Shown here piece after piece: positions 1-4,393 of a stretch of DNA of 6,169 nt. Made by a program: the position numbers and the translations under genes. The DNA comes from Deltaproteobacteria bacterium. Lineage in GTDB: Bacteria; Desulfobacterota_B; Binatia; UBA9968. The stretch's first letter is position 1. The number at the start of each line of letters is the position of its first letter. The stretch spans positions 1 to 6,169 of the forward strand of contig JAPUHZ010000312.1 of the NCBI GenBank assembly GCA_027297485.1, written 5' to 3'. The notes beneath the pieces were generated by a model, which was not told the origin of the DNA, made no database searches, and was given only the letters and a program-made list of their open reading frames with translations.

Positions 1-173
1 ATGAGGTCGACGGTCAGCGCGCTTTTGTCGTTGTCGCCGATATGTAGGAGCGCGCCCAGCAGAAGGCCGCCGTGAAGCAGAAACTTCGCCTCCCTTTCCG
101 CGAGGGCCGGCTTGTCGAGGCGGAACCGGGGCCAGTCGTCCTGCTGCCAGTTCCATCTGTTTTCAGCGTCCAT
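1..173 (-). CDS. Fic family protein, N-terminal DUF4172 part (truncated by window edge)
   Basis: Reading leftwards from ATG at 173-171, an open frame of 57 codons runs off the window. It begins MDAENRWNWQQDDWPRF and continues through a Leu-rich helical stretch (LLHGGLLLGALLHIGD). The W-x-W-Q-x-x-x-W-P-x-F opening followed by an L/G-rich helix is the signature of the DUF4172 domain, which in known proteins precedes a Fic (AMP-transferase) domain and often a C-terminal winged helix. The Fic catalytic motif HxFx(D/E)GNGR would lie beyond the edge and cannot be seen. Fic proteins usually move AMP from ATP onto Ser, Thr or Tyr of a target protein; the target here is unknown. An AAGGGAG Shine-Dalgarno-like sequence lies 13 nt upstream of the ATG, inside the loop of an inverted repeat. 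The gene diverges from the hydratase genes to the right. The family call is firm; function is inferred from family only. Confidence 0.82.
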   Translation of the reverse strand, partial: MDAENRWNWQQDDWPRFRLDKPALAEREAKFLLHGGLLLGALLHIGDNDKSALTVDL

Positions 174-200
174 GAGTTATAAAATACTCCCTTATAACTC
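174..200 (-). promoter_or_regulatory. Perfect 9-bp inverted repeat at the Fic start, operator or translational hairpin
   Basis: GAGTTATAA (174-182) and TTATAACTC (192-200) are exact reverse complements separated by 9 nt. Read on the minus strand, the loop is GGGAGTATT, which contains the probable ribosome-binding site, and the 3' arm ends directly against the ATG at 173. It could be an operator for autorepression (many Fic proteins of this architecture carry a winged helix), or an RNA hairpin that presents or hides the ribosome-binding site. The palindrome is seen directly; the role is inferred. Confidence 0.55.
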
Positions 201-227
201 AAATAATGCCATGTTTTGATTAATAAA
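192..227. repeat. 36-bp imperfect direct repeat, copy 1
   Basis: This AT-rich segment matches 288-323 at 29 of 36 positions without gaps (hand alignment). It begins with TTATAACTC, the right arm of the inverted repeat at the Fic start, and contains the shared blocks CCAT and TTTGAT. It lies in the Fic promoter region, so the pair may be repeated binding sites for one regulator. Confidence 0.6.
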
Positions 228-287
228 TCCAGACTTTATGCTTCAGGCCTTGATTACCGAAACTTGTTCTTGGTAGATTTAATGTTT

Positions 288-323
288 TTATAGCTCAAAA
301 AATACCATTCTTTGATGCATAAA
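288..323. repeat. 36-bp imperfect direct repeat, copy 2
   Basis: This is the second copy of the 192-227 repeat, in the same orientation with start points 96 bp apart. It begins TTATAGCTC, one base different from the arm next to the Fic start codon. It sits between the Fic promoter region and the palindromic element that precedes the hydratase genes, so it could serve either divergent unit. Confidence 0.6.
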
Positions 324-342
324 GCTAGTCTCTATTGCTCAC

Positions 343-534
343 CGGTCTCGCTAGACCGTGTTTCTCGCGGGAGCGCGAATCGAGGACACGTAGATGTCCG
401 GAGATACAAGGCGCGCGAGAGACAAAGCACGCAGGCGTACTTTACAGTACGTCGAGCCCTTTGTCCGAGCGCAACGCCGTAGATTCGGGTAGATGCGCTC
501 CCGCAGTCGTGGGCTGGTGAGAATTGCGGTCTAG
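343..534. repeat. Nested palindromic element or structured RNA upstream of hydratase genes
   Basis: This roughly 190-bp non-coding stretch folds as a set of nested stems, all exact: CTAGACCG 351-358 with CGGTCTAG 527-534; GCGGGAGCGC 367-376 with GCGCTCCCGC 495-504, extended by GAATC 377-381 with GATTC 482-486 across an 8-nt bulge; GGACA 384-388 with TGTCC 395-399; GGCG 410-413 with CGCC 475-478; GACAAAG 421-427 with CTTTGTC 459-465; and CGTACT 436-441 with AGTACG 446-451 around a TTAC loop. A long closing stem with several internal arms is typical of a structured RNA or of a MITE-like interspersed palindromic repeat. CGGTCT 343-348 can also pair with AGACCG 353-358 and so compete with the closing stem. 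Short open frames inside it look like by-products of the palindromes and have no recognisable domain. Which of the two classes it belongs to cannot be decided from one copy. Confidence 0.6.
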
Positions 535-567
535 TCTTTTTAGAAAACTTGGTATAGACAGAGCGGA

Positions 568-861
568 GTGGAGTTGTCGTTTCATTTCAAAGTGGGTGAT
601 TCGGTTCGTGTCAATGATTTGCAGGCGTTGAGTCATATCCGGACACCGTTTTATCTCCGGGGAAAAATGGGTGTGGTAGCGAGTATACGGGGGAGCTTTA
701 AGAACCCGGAACAGTTGGCCTACGGCAAGGATGGTCTCCCCAAGGTGAACCTCTACTGTGTCGAATTTGATTTGAAACACGTATGGAATGATCGGCCGAC
801 TCCCGCAGGAGTGAACAAGATTTATGCTGATCTTTTTGAGCATTGGCTGGAGTCACGATAG
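568..861 (+). CDS. Nitrile hydratase beta C-terminal-half protein (thiocyanate hydrolase ScnA-like)
   Basis: This 97-residue protein matches the SH3-like beta-barrel that forms the C-terminal half of nitrile hydratase beta: KVGDSVRV (8-15), the hallmark SHIRTPFYLRGKMGVV (22-37), LYCVEFDLKHVW (62-73) and an acidic C-terminal strand DLFEHWLES (88-96). In the holoenzyme this domain packs on alpha and lends an arginine to the modified active-site cysteines; R25 and R31 lie in the equivalent motif. Full nitrile hydratase beta is about 200-230 residues, so the helical N-terminal half is absent, as in thiocyanate hydrolase where the halves are separate subunits (ScnB and ScnA). No ScnB-like gene is visible upstream. 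The start is GTG 568, two codons before TTG 574, which has the better-spaced GGAG (565-568); the true start could be either. It lies 35 bp before the alpha-like gene and is presumably cotranscribed with it. The family is clear; nitrile versus thiocyanate as substrate is not. Confidence 0.82.
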   Translation: MELSFHFKVGDSVRVNDLQALSHIRTPFYLRGKMGVVASIRGSFKNPEQLAYGKDGLPKVNLYCVEFDLKHVWNDRPTPAGVNKIYADLFEHWLESR

Positions 862-884
862 CGGCTGAACCTTTTTTTATAACT

Positions 885-893
885 AAGGGGGGA
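885..893 (+). promoter_or_regulatory. Ribosome-binding site that fixes the alpha-like subunit start at 897
   Basis: AAGGGGGGA lies three bases before ATG 897. The same frame is open upstream to a TTG at 843, but that start would overlap the preceding gene, has no good ribosome-binding site and adds 18 residues with no family similarity. ATG 897 is therefore preferred. Confidence 0.75.
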
Positions 894-896
894 ATC

Positions 897-1748
897 ATGT
901 CTAAAGCGACGAAGGACGTGCGAGGTAGTGAACTCAGCCATGTCGATGTGTCCAAAGAGCATGAGCCGAGCTATTTTGAGAAGCGCGCATCTGCCATAGG
1001 GAATCTCCTGAGGGAAAAAGGGGTTGTCAGCCAGGAAGATGTAATCCGGTTAGCTCGAGAGGCCGAACAGCATTCTCATGACCACGATCATGACCATGAG
1101 AGTGTGTTTGAACAATTTCACACGAACAATCCTATTTCTATGGAAGAGCACAAGATGACTCCTTTTGAGAAGCGGGTGATCGCCTTAAGTAATCTCTTGA
1201 GGGAGAAGGGGATTATCACGACGGACGAGGTACGGCGGAAGGTCGAGGAAAACGAAGGGATCTCGCCCCACCGGGGATCGAGGGTCGTGGCGCGCGCTTG
1301 GGTGGATCCGGAATACAAAAAGCGGTTGCTGGAGGACGGAAAGGCTGCAGCGGAAGAGCTGGGAATCGATATGTCAACGGCGAATCAACTCGTCGCGTTG
1401 GAGAACACGGATAGTGTCCACCATGTGGTGGTGTGCACCTTGTGTTCATGTTATCCCCGTCAACTCTTGGGACAGCCGCCGGAATGGTACAAGAGCACGA
1501 CGTACAGATCCCGGGTAGTCGTCGATCCCCGCAGGGTACTCAAAGAGATGGGATTGGAATTATCCGAGGGAGTGGAAGTCCGCGTTGTCGACAGTACCGC
1601 GGAGACTCGTTACCTGGTGATTGCAACGCGTCCAGAGGGAACCGAGAACCTGAGTGAGGAAGATTTGGCCGGATTGGTGACTAGGAACAGTATGATCGGT
1701 GTGGCTAAGGCCTTGACACCGATGCAAAAGGAGATCACGTCATTCTGA
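897..1748 (+). CDS. Nitrile hydratase alpha / thiocyanate hydrolase gamma (ScnC)-like metal subunit with duplicated N-terminus
   Basis: The 283-residue protein has the alpha-type catalytic domain from about residue 125 to 270: SRVVARAWVDPEYKKRLLEDG, then the metal claw VVVCTLCSCYPR with Cys180, Cys183 and Cys185, then PPEWYKS, YRSRVV, TRYLVIATRPEGT and LVTRNSMIGVA. CTLC with Tyr after the last Cys is the non-corrin cobalt type (iron enzymes have CSLCSCT). In known members two of these cysteines are oxidised to sulfenate and sulfinate. YPR rather than YPW resembles thiocyanate hydrolase gamma more than classical nitrile hydratases. The N-terminus is unusual: a helical segment (FEKRxxAxxNLLREKG) occurs twice, at residues 27-51 and 90-114, joined by a linker with HSHDHDHDH (59-67). 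Ordinary alpha subunits have one such segment; a His/Asp-rich N-terminus is, from memory, also present in ScnC. It is cytoplasmic (no signal peptide). No activator/metallochaperone gene lies nearby. The product hydrates nitriles to amides or hydrolyses thiocyanate; which one is open. Confidence 0.88.
   Translation: MSKATKDVRGSELSHVDVSKEHEPSYFEKRASAIGNLLREKGVVSQEDVIRLAREAEQHSHDHDHDHESVFEQFHTNNPISMEEHKMTPFEKRVIALSNLLREKGIITTDEVRRKVEENEGISPHRGSRVVARAWVDPEYKKRLLEDGKAAAEELGIDMSTANQLVALENTDSVHHVVVCTLCSCYPRQLLGQPPEWYKSTTYRSRVVVDPRRVLKEMGLELSEGVEVRVVDSTAETRYLVIATRPEGTENLSEEDLAGLVTRNSMIGVAKALTPMQKEITSF
975..1238 (+). repeat. Internal duplication in the alpha-like subunit gene
   Basis: Codons 27-51 (975-1049) and 90-114 (1164-1238) align without gaps at about 53 of 75 bases and 14 of 25 residues (hand count), with a 189-bp period. 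Long shared DNA blocks such as TTTGAGAAGCG and AATCTC show a true duplication rather than convergence. The insert between them encodes the His/Asp-rich linker. Confidence 0.8.
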
Positions 1749-1767
1749 GTTAAGTCGAATTGATTTA

Positions 1768-1859
1768 TTAGCATACCCCACGGCTAGCCGCGGGCGCCTA
1801 ACCGATGGGGTTTCCAAAGGGGAGAAGCGGCAGCTCTTCCCTTGGTCGACTGCGGGGTT
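1768..1859. repeat. Interspersed hairpin-rich repeat, copy 1 (REP-like)
   Basis: This copy shares an identical 36-bp core (1787-1822 with 3116-3151) and flanking similarity with 3095-3204. Hairpin I: ACCCCA 1775-1780 pairs with TGGGGT 1806-1811 around the perfect palindrome CGGCTAGCCG 1781-1790. Hairpin II: GGGAGAAGC pairs with GCTCTTCCC with one wobble and one mismatch. In copy 2 hairpin I differs in sequence yet still pairs through a G-T wobble. The copy ends within the arm of a third hairpin (1846-1876) that copy 2 lacks. It is non-coding and lies upstream of the lyase gene. It may be a REP/RAYT-type element or a shared leader motif. Confidence 0.7.
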
Positions 1860-1876
1860 GCAAACCCCGTGGTCGA
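1846..1876. other. Strong hairpin next to a TATAAT box, upstream of lyase gene
   Basis: TCGAC (1846-1850), T-G wobbles and CGGGGTT (1853-1859) pair with AACCCCG (1863-1869), T-G wobbles and GTCGA (1872-1876), giving a continuous 14-bp stem with a GCA loop. It is not followed by a T-run, so it is unlikely to be a classical intrinsic terminator for the hydratase unit. TATAAT at 1877-1882 follows at once and could be a -10 box for the lyase gene, but no convincing -35 hexamer lies at 16-18 bp. Confidence 0.5.
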
Positions 1877-1945
1877 TATAATTTGATACGCTGTTTTCTT
1901 CAATCCTCGGCAACTCCCGCCTGAAAGTAAAGAGGTTATATCGAA

Positions 1946-2833
1946 ATGGATTTGAAACGTTCCTGGATGTTTGTGCCCGGGCACAGGCAGCGGATGATTG
2001 ACAAAGCCTTCGGGCTTAACACCGACGCTATCATGCTCGATATCGAGGATGGCGTGGCCCCGAGCGAAAAAGATACAGCACGGAAGCTCATTGCAGAGAC
2101 GTTGGGCCTCGAGCGACTTCCCAACTCCCCCACCCGCTTTGTGCGCATCAACGACATCGGCCATGCGCGGATGGATGCGGACTTGGAGGCGGTTCTCAGG
2201 CCGGGCCTGGATGGTTTGGCATTGCCTAAGGTCGAGACAGCGGAGGAGGTGCTCAAGGTGGAGGCCATCCTGAAGGAGCGCGAACCTAAACTTAAGGTTA
2301 AAGGTGGCAGTGTCAAATTGTTGATTGCCATTGAGAGCCCTAGAGGGCTTCTCAACGCCCCGGCTATTGCCGCTTGTTCCCCGCGGGTGATCGGATTGAT
2401 GTTCGGCGCCGAGGACTTTGGTCGGGAATTGGGGCTGCCCACAGTGCGCGAGGGTGAAGCGTGCGACATGATCTACGCCCGCTCCGCGCTGGTCGTGGCT
2501 GCGGCTTCAGCCCATATTCAGGCGGTGGATGGTGTTTGGGTGGATTTAAAAGATTCCGAAGGGCTGCGGGGTTTCGCCCGGCAGTCGCGCCGTCTGGGCT
2601 TCTCCGGCATGTCGCTTATTCATCCCTCCCAGATCGATCCCATCAACAGCGTCTTTAGCCCTACCCAGGAAGAAGCCGATTACGCCCAGCAAGTGGTTAA
2701 GGCTTTCGAGGAAGCGCAGGCTCGCGGTGATGGCTCCATCTCCTTTGGCGGACAACTGATCGACCGGCCGATTGTGGAGCGTGCCCGCCGCACCCTGGAG
2801 CAGTTTCACCACAAGTTGACGGCACGAAAGTAG
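1946..2833 (+). CDS. CitE-like CoA-ester lyase (HpcH/HpaI aldolase superfamily)
   Basis: At 295 residues this is the usual length for the CitE/malyl-CoA lyase-like family of cytoplasmic TIM-barrel enzymes, which cleave or form a C-C bond in CoA thioesters (citryl-, malyl-, citramalyl- or methylmalyl-CoA) using Mg2+. Family motifs in order: RSWMFVPG (5-12), MLDIEDGV (30-37), RIND (67-70), LALPKVE (91-97), IAIESPRG (127-134) with Mg ligand Glu130, FGAEDFG (153-159) with Mg ligand Asp157, AVDGVWVDLKD (193-203) and LIHPSQI (224-230). The start ATG has AAAGAGG about 10 bp upstream. The gene stands alone: no citrate lyase alpha or gamma, no CoA ligase and no CoA transferase is seen, so the substrate cannot be named. 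A role in organic-acid or C-C cleavage catabolism is inferred. It lies between two copies of the hairpin repeat. Confidence 0.88.
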   Translation: MDLKRSWMFVPGHRQRMIDKAFGLNTDAIMLDIEDGVAPSEKDTARKLIAETLGLERLPNSPTRFVRINDIGHARMDADLEAVLRPGLDGLALPKVETAEEVLKVEAILKEREPKLKVKGGSVKLLIAIESPRGLLNAPAIAACSPRVIGLMFGAEDFGRELGLPTVREGEACDMIYARSALVVAAASAHIQAVDGVWVDLKDSEGLRGFARQSRRLGFSGMSLIHPSQIDPINSVFSPTQEEADYAQQVVKAFEEAQARGDGSISFGGQLIDRPIVERARRTLEQFHHKLTARK

Positions 2834-2892
2834 GCGGCTCTCAAGCTCATTTTTATTAAGGAGTTCATAAGTATCTTGCTCCTCTTCCTGAA

Positions 2893-3059
2893 AGCTCGGC
2901 ACCCTCGGGCCGAGCCCTTCCGAGCGCGGTCAATAGGCCTGTGCCTTGTCGGCCACCGCCCCATCCGCTCCGAGGGTGCCTACTCCCCAGGTGCGGGCCT
3001 GAAGGCAACCTGTACGCTCCTGTGCCCGCGCTCTACAGGTCTCGCCCCTCGGTTGCCTT
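2893..3059. repeat. Palindrome-dense intergenic stretch between lyase and DUF72 genes
   Basis: The 408-bp gap between 2833 and 3242 holds no credible gene. It contains exact inverted repeats: GCTCGGC 2893-2899 with GCCGAGC 2908-2914; GGCACCCTCGG 2897-2907 with CCGAGGGTGCC 2970-2980 (11 bp); AAGGCAACC 3002-3010 with GGTTGCCTT 3051-3059 (9 bp), which encloses CCTGTA 3009-3014 with TACAGG 3034-3039. The first two stems overlap and exclude each other. The rest of the gap is filled by the repeat copy at 3095-3204. The pattern suggests decayed or complete palindromic repeat elements rather than a terminator, as no T-run follows the stems. Confidence 0.5.
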
Positions 3060-3094
3060 TCGGCTGTCTTATGGCTACTTACTAATAAATTCCT

Positions 3095-3204
3095 TAGTAG
3101 CATACCTCGCGGCTTGCCGCGGGCGCCTAACCGATGGGGTTTCCAAAGGGGGAGAAGCAGGAGCTCTTCCCCCATAGATCTGCCCTTGGGCCGACTGCGG
3201 GGTT
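3095..3204. repeat. Interspersed hairpin-rich repeat, copy 2 (REP-like)
   Basis: This is the same element as 1768-1859 in the same orientation, with a 36-bp identical core at 3116-3151. A GTAG (3097-3100) sits directly before the first hairpin, as in many REP elements; copy 1 has TTAG there. Hairpin II is stronger here (GGGGGAGAAG with CTCTTCCCCC, one wobble and one mismatch). About 17 extra bases around 3172-3188 are absent from copy 1. It ends 37 bp before the DUF72 start codon. Confidence 0.7.
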
Positions 3205-3241
3205 TTGGTTGCCAGAGGGGTGATATTGAAGAGACTCTCAC

Positions 3242-4198
3242 ATGGCAAGAGAAGAGTTTGAACAGAGACTTAGAATCGGCACCTCGGGATATTCCTATCC
3301 CGGGCCTCCGCCCAAAGGCTGGCACTGCGTATTCTATCCTAAGACTAAGGGGAAGAGGTTCGGCGAGCTTGAATACTACGCCTCTTTTTTTAACACCGTG
3401 GAGATCAATACAACTTTCTATAAACCTCCCGCAGCCGGTATGGCCGAAGCCTGGGTGAGAAAGACGCCCTCCGACTTCGAGTTTGCCGTCAAGGTGTGGC
3501 AGAAATTCACCCATCCTATGAAGCTGGGAGAGGGAATCGGAGAAGCACAAGGGAAGTGGGGGAGCCCCACTGCCGCCGACATCGATCTTTTCAAAAAGGG
3601 GATTGCTCCCCTGGCCGAGTCGAGGAAACTCGGCATTTTGCTCTTTCAGTACCCACCAGGCTTTCACTATACAAAAGAAAATCTGGAAAGGCTTCATTGG
3701 GCTCTCACGGCCTTCAACGACTATCCCAAGGCGGTGGAGCTTCGCCACCGGAGCTGGAGCGATAGAAATAAGGAGACCGGGGCCTTACTGGATCAATCAA
3801 GCGCCGCGTGGGTTGTCATAGACGAGCCCAAGTTTGCTTCATCCGTGAAGCAGGAATTTGAGCCCATAGGGGAAATCTTTTATCTGCGCCTGCACGGTAG
3901 AAACCGTGAGAAATGGTGGACTCATAGGGAGATGTGGGAGAGATACGATTATTTCTACGGGCCAGAGGAGATCCAGTTCCTTGGGGATAAGATCAGGGAG
4001 CTGGCGCAGAAATCTCCGGAGACGAAGATTTATGTTTTCTTCAATAACCATGCCAGGGGGCAGGCCGTGGCGAATGGGTTGATGCTGAAGCATGAAGTGG
4101 GTCAGGAGATTAACGCGGATGTGCCCAGCGCTCTAGTTGAGGTCTATCCCCAGCTTGCCGGATTTGTCAGGGGTGCGGGTCAACAGGGACTTTTCTGA
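3242..4198 (+). CDS. DUF72 domain protein (YecE family)
   Basis: This 318-residue protein shows the full DUF72 pattern: IGTSGYSYPG (12-21), LEYYASFFNTVEINTTFYKPP (43-63, with Glu54 and Asn56), FEFAVKVWQKFTH (79-91), LLFQYPP (133-139), AVELRHRSW (164-172), FYLRLHGRN (213-221) and YVFFNNHARGQA (264-275). The C-terminus ends in the GLF motif common in the family. DUF72 proteins are TIM-barrel-like and soluble; their biochemical role is unproven, so none is assigned here. The length is slightly above the usual 240-300 residues. ATG 3242 is preceded by a modest GAAGAG about 8 bp upstream. The gene is isolated, with a long structured spacer upstream and 195 bp of non-coding DNA downstream, so context gives no functional hint. 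Confidence 0.9.
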   Translation: MAREEFEQRLRIGTSGYSYPGPPPKGWHCVFYPKTKGKRFGELEYYASFFNTVEINTTFYKPPAAGMAEAWVRKTPSDFEFAVKVWQKFTHPMKLGEGIGEAQGKWGSPTAADIDLFKKGIAPLAESRKLGILLFQYPPGFHYTKENLERLHWALTAFNDYPKAVELRHRSWSDRNKETGALLDQSSAAWVVIDEPKFASSVKQEFEPIGEIFYLRLHGRNREKWWTHREMWERYDYFYGPEEIQFLGDKIRELAQKSPETKIYVFFNNHARGQAVANGLMLKHEVGQEINADVPSALVEVYPQLAGFVRGAGQQGLF

Positions 4199-4214
4199 GG
4201 AGCAGACTTGCCTC

Positions 4215-4244
4215 TTGGAAGGCGGTACTGATATGGGATATAGT
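4215..4244 (+). promoter_or_regulatory. Candidate sigma70-type promoter for the binding-protein gene
   Basis: TTGGAA (4215-4220) and TATAGT (4239-4244) are separated by 18 bp. Transcription would begin near 4251 and give a leader of about 140 nt that includes the hairpin at 4322-4339. It is a match by eye in an intergenic gap, with no further support. Confidence 0.35.
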
Positions 4245-4321
4245 CCAGGCTAGGAAAAGGCCAACGTGAAGAGTCGAGTTGCAGCTAAAATGAAGCTCCA
4301 CAGGCTCCTCCAGCCTTCGTA

Positions 4322-4339
4322 GCCGTAGGCACCTACGGC
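4322..4339. repeat. Perfect 8-bp inverted repeat in the binding-protein leader
   Basis: GCCGTAGG (4322-4329) and CCTACGGC (4332-4339) are exact reverse complements with only CA between them. There is no T-run, so it is not an intrinsic terminator. It may be a small palindromic repeat or a leader hairpin. The GGAGG ribosome-binding site of the next gene (4380-4384) lies 40 bp downstream. Confidence 0.5.
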
Positions 4340-4393
4340 GGAGTAAGCCGCCCGCCGTCTTCTGGGTAGGCGGATAGAAGGAGGTTAAGGTAG

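Noticed and set aside
14..202. A 62-codon minus-strand open frame starting MSYKGVF
   Set aside because: It is a different frame from the DUF4172 reading, which starts at 173 and matches the family clearly; this frame is Ser/Arg/Thr-rich shadow sequence.
335..520. A 61-codon plus-strand open frame before the hydratase genes
   Set aside because: It lies wholly over the nested palindromes, has no domain or good ribosome-binding site, and its composition follows the stems; it is more likely a by-product of the structured element.
343..534. CRISPR array or tRNA
   Set aside because: There are no regularly spaced direct repeats, and the stem layout does not give a cloverleaf with acceptor, anticodon and T-arm spacing.
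442..843. A 133-codon minus-strand open frame
   Set aside because: It is antisense to the beta-like hydratase gene, which has clear family motifs; the minus-strand product has none.
843..896. An 18-residue N-terminal extension of the alpha-like subunit from TTG 843
   Set aside because: It overlaps the upstream gene, lacks a ribosome-binding site and has no family similarity; ATG 897 has a strong AAGGGGGGA before it.
1846..1876. Intrinsic terminator of the hydratase unit
   Set aside because: The stem is strong, but no T-run follows on the plus strand and it lies almost 100 bp past the stop codon within the repeat region.
2930..3748. A 272-codon minus-strand open frame, and another at 1784-2164, sharing a WKPHRLGARG peptide
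   Set aside because: The shared peptide is just the reverse translation of the repeated hairpin element; the rest is antisense to the DUF72 and lyase genes, which have unambiguous motifs.
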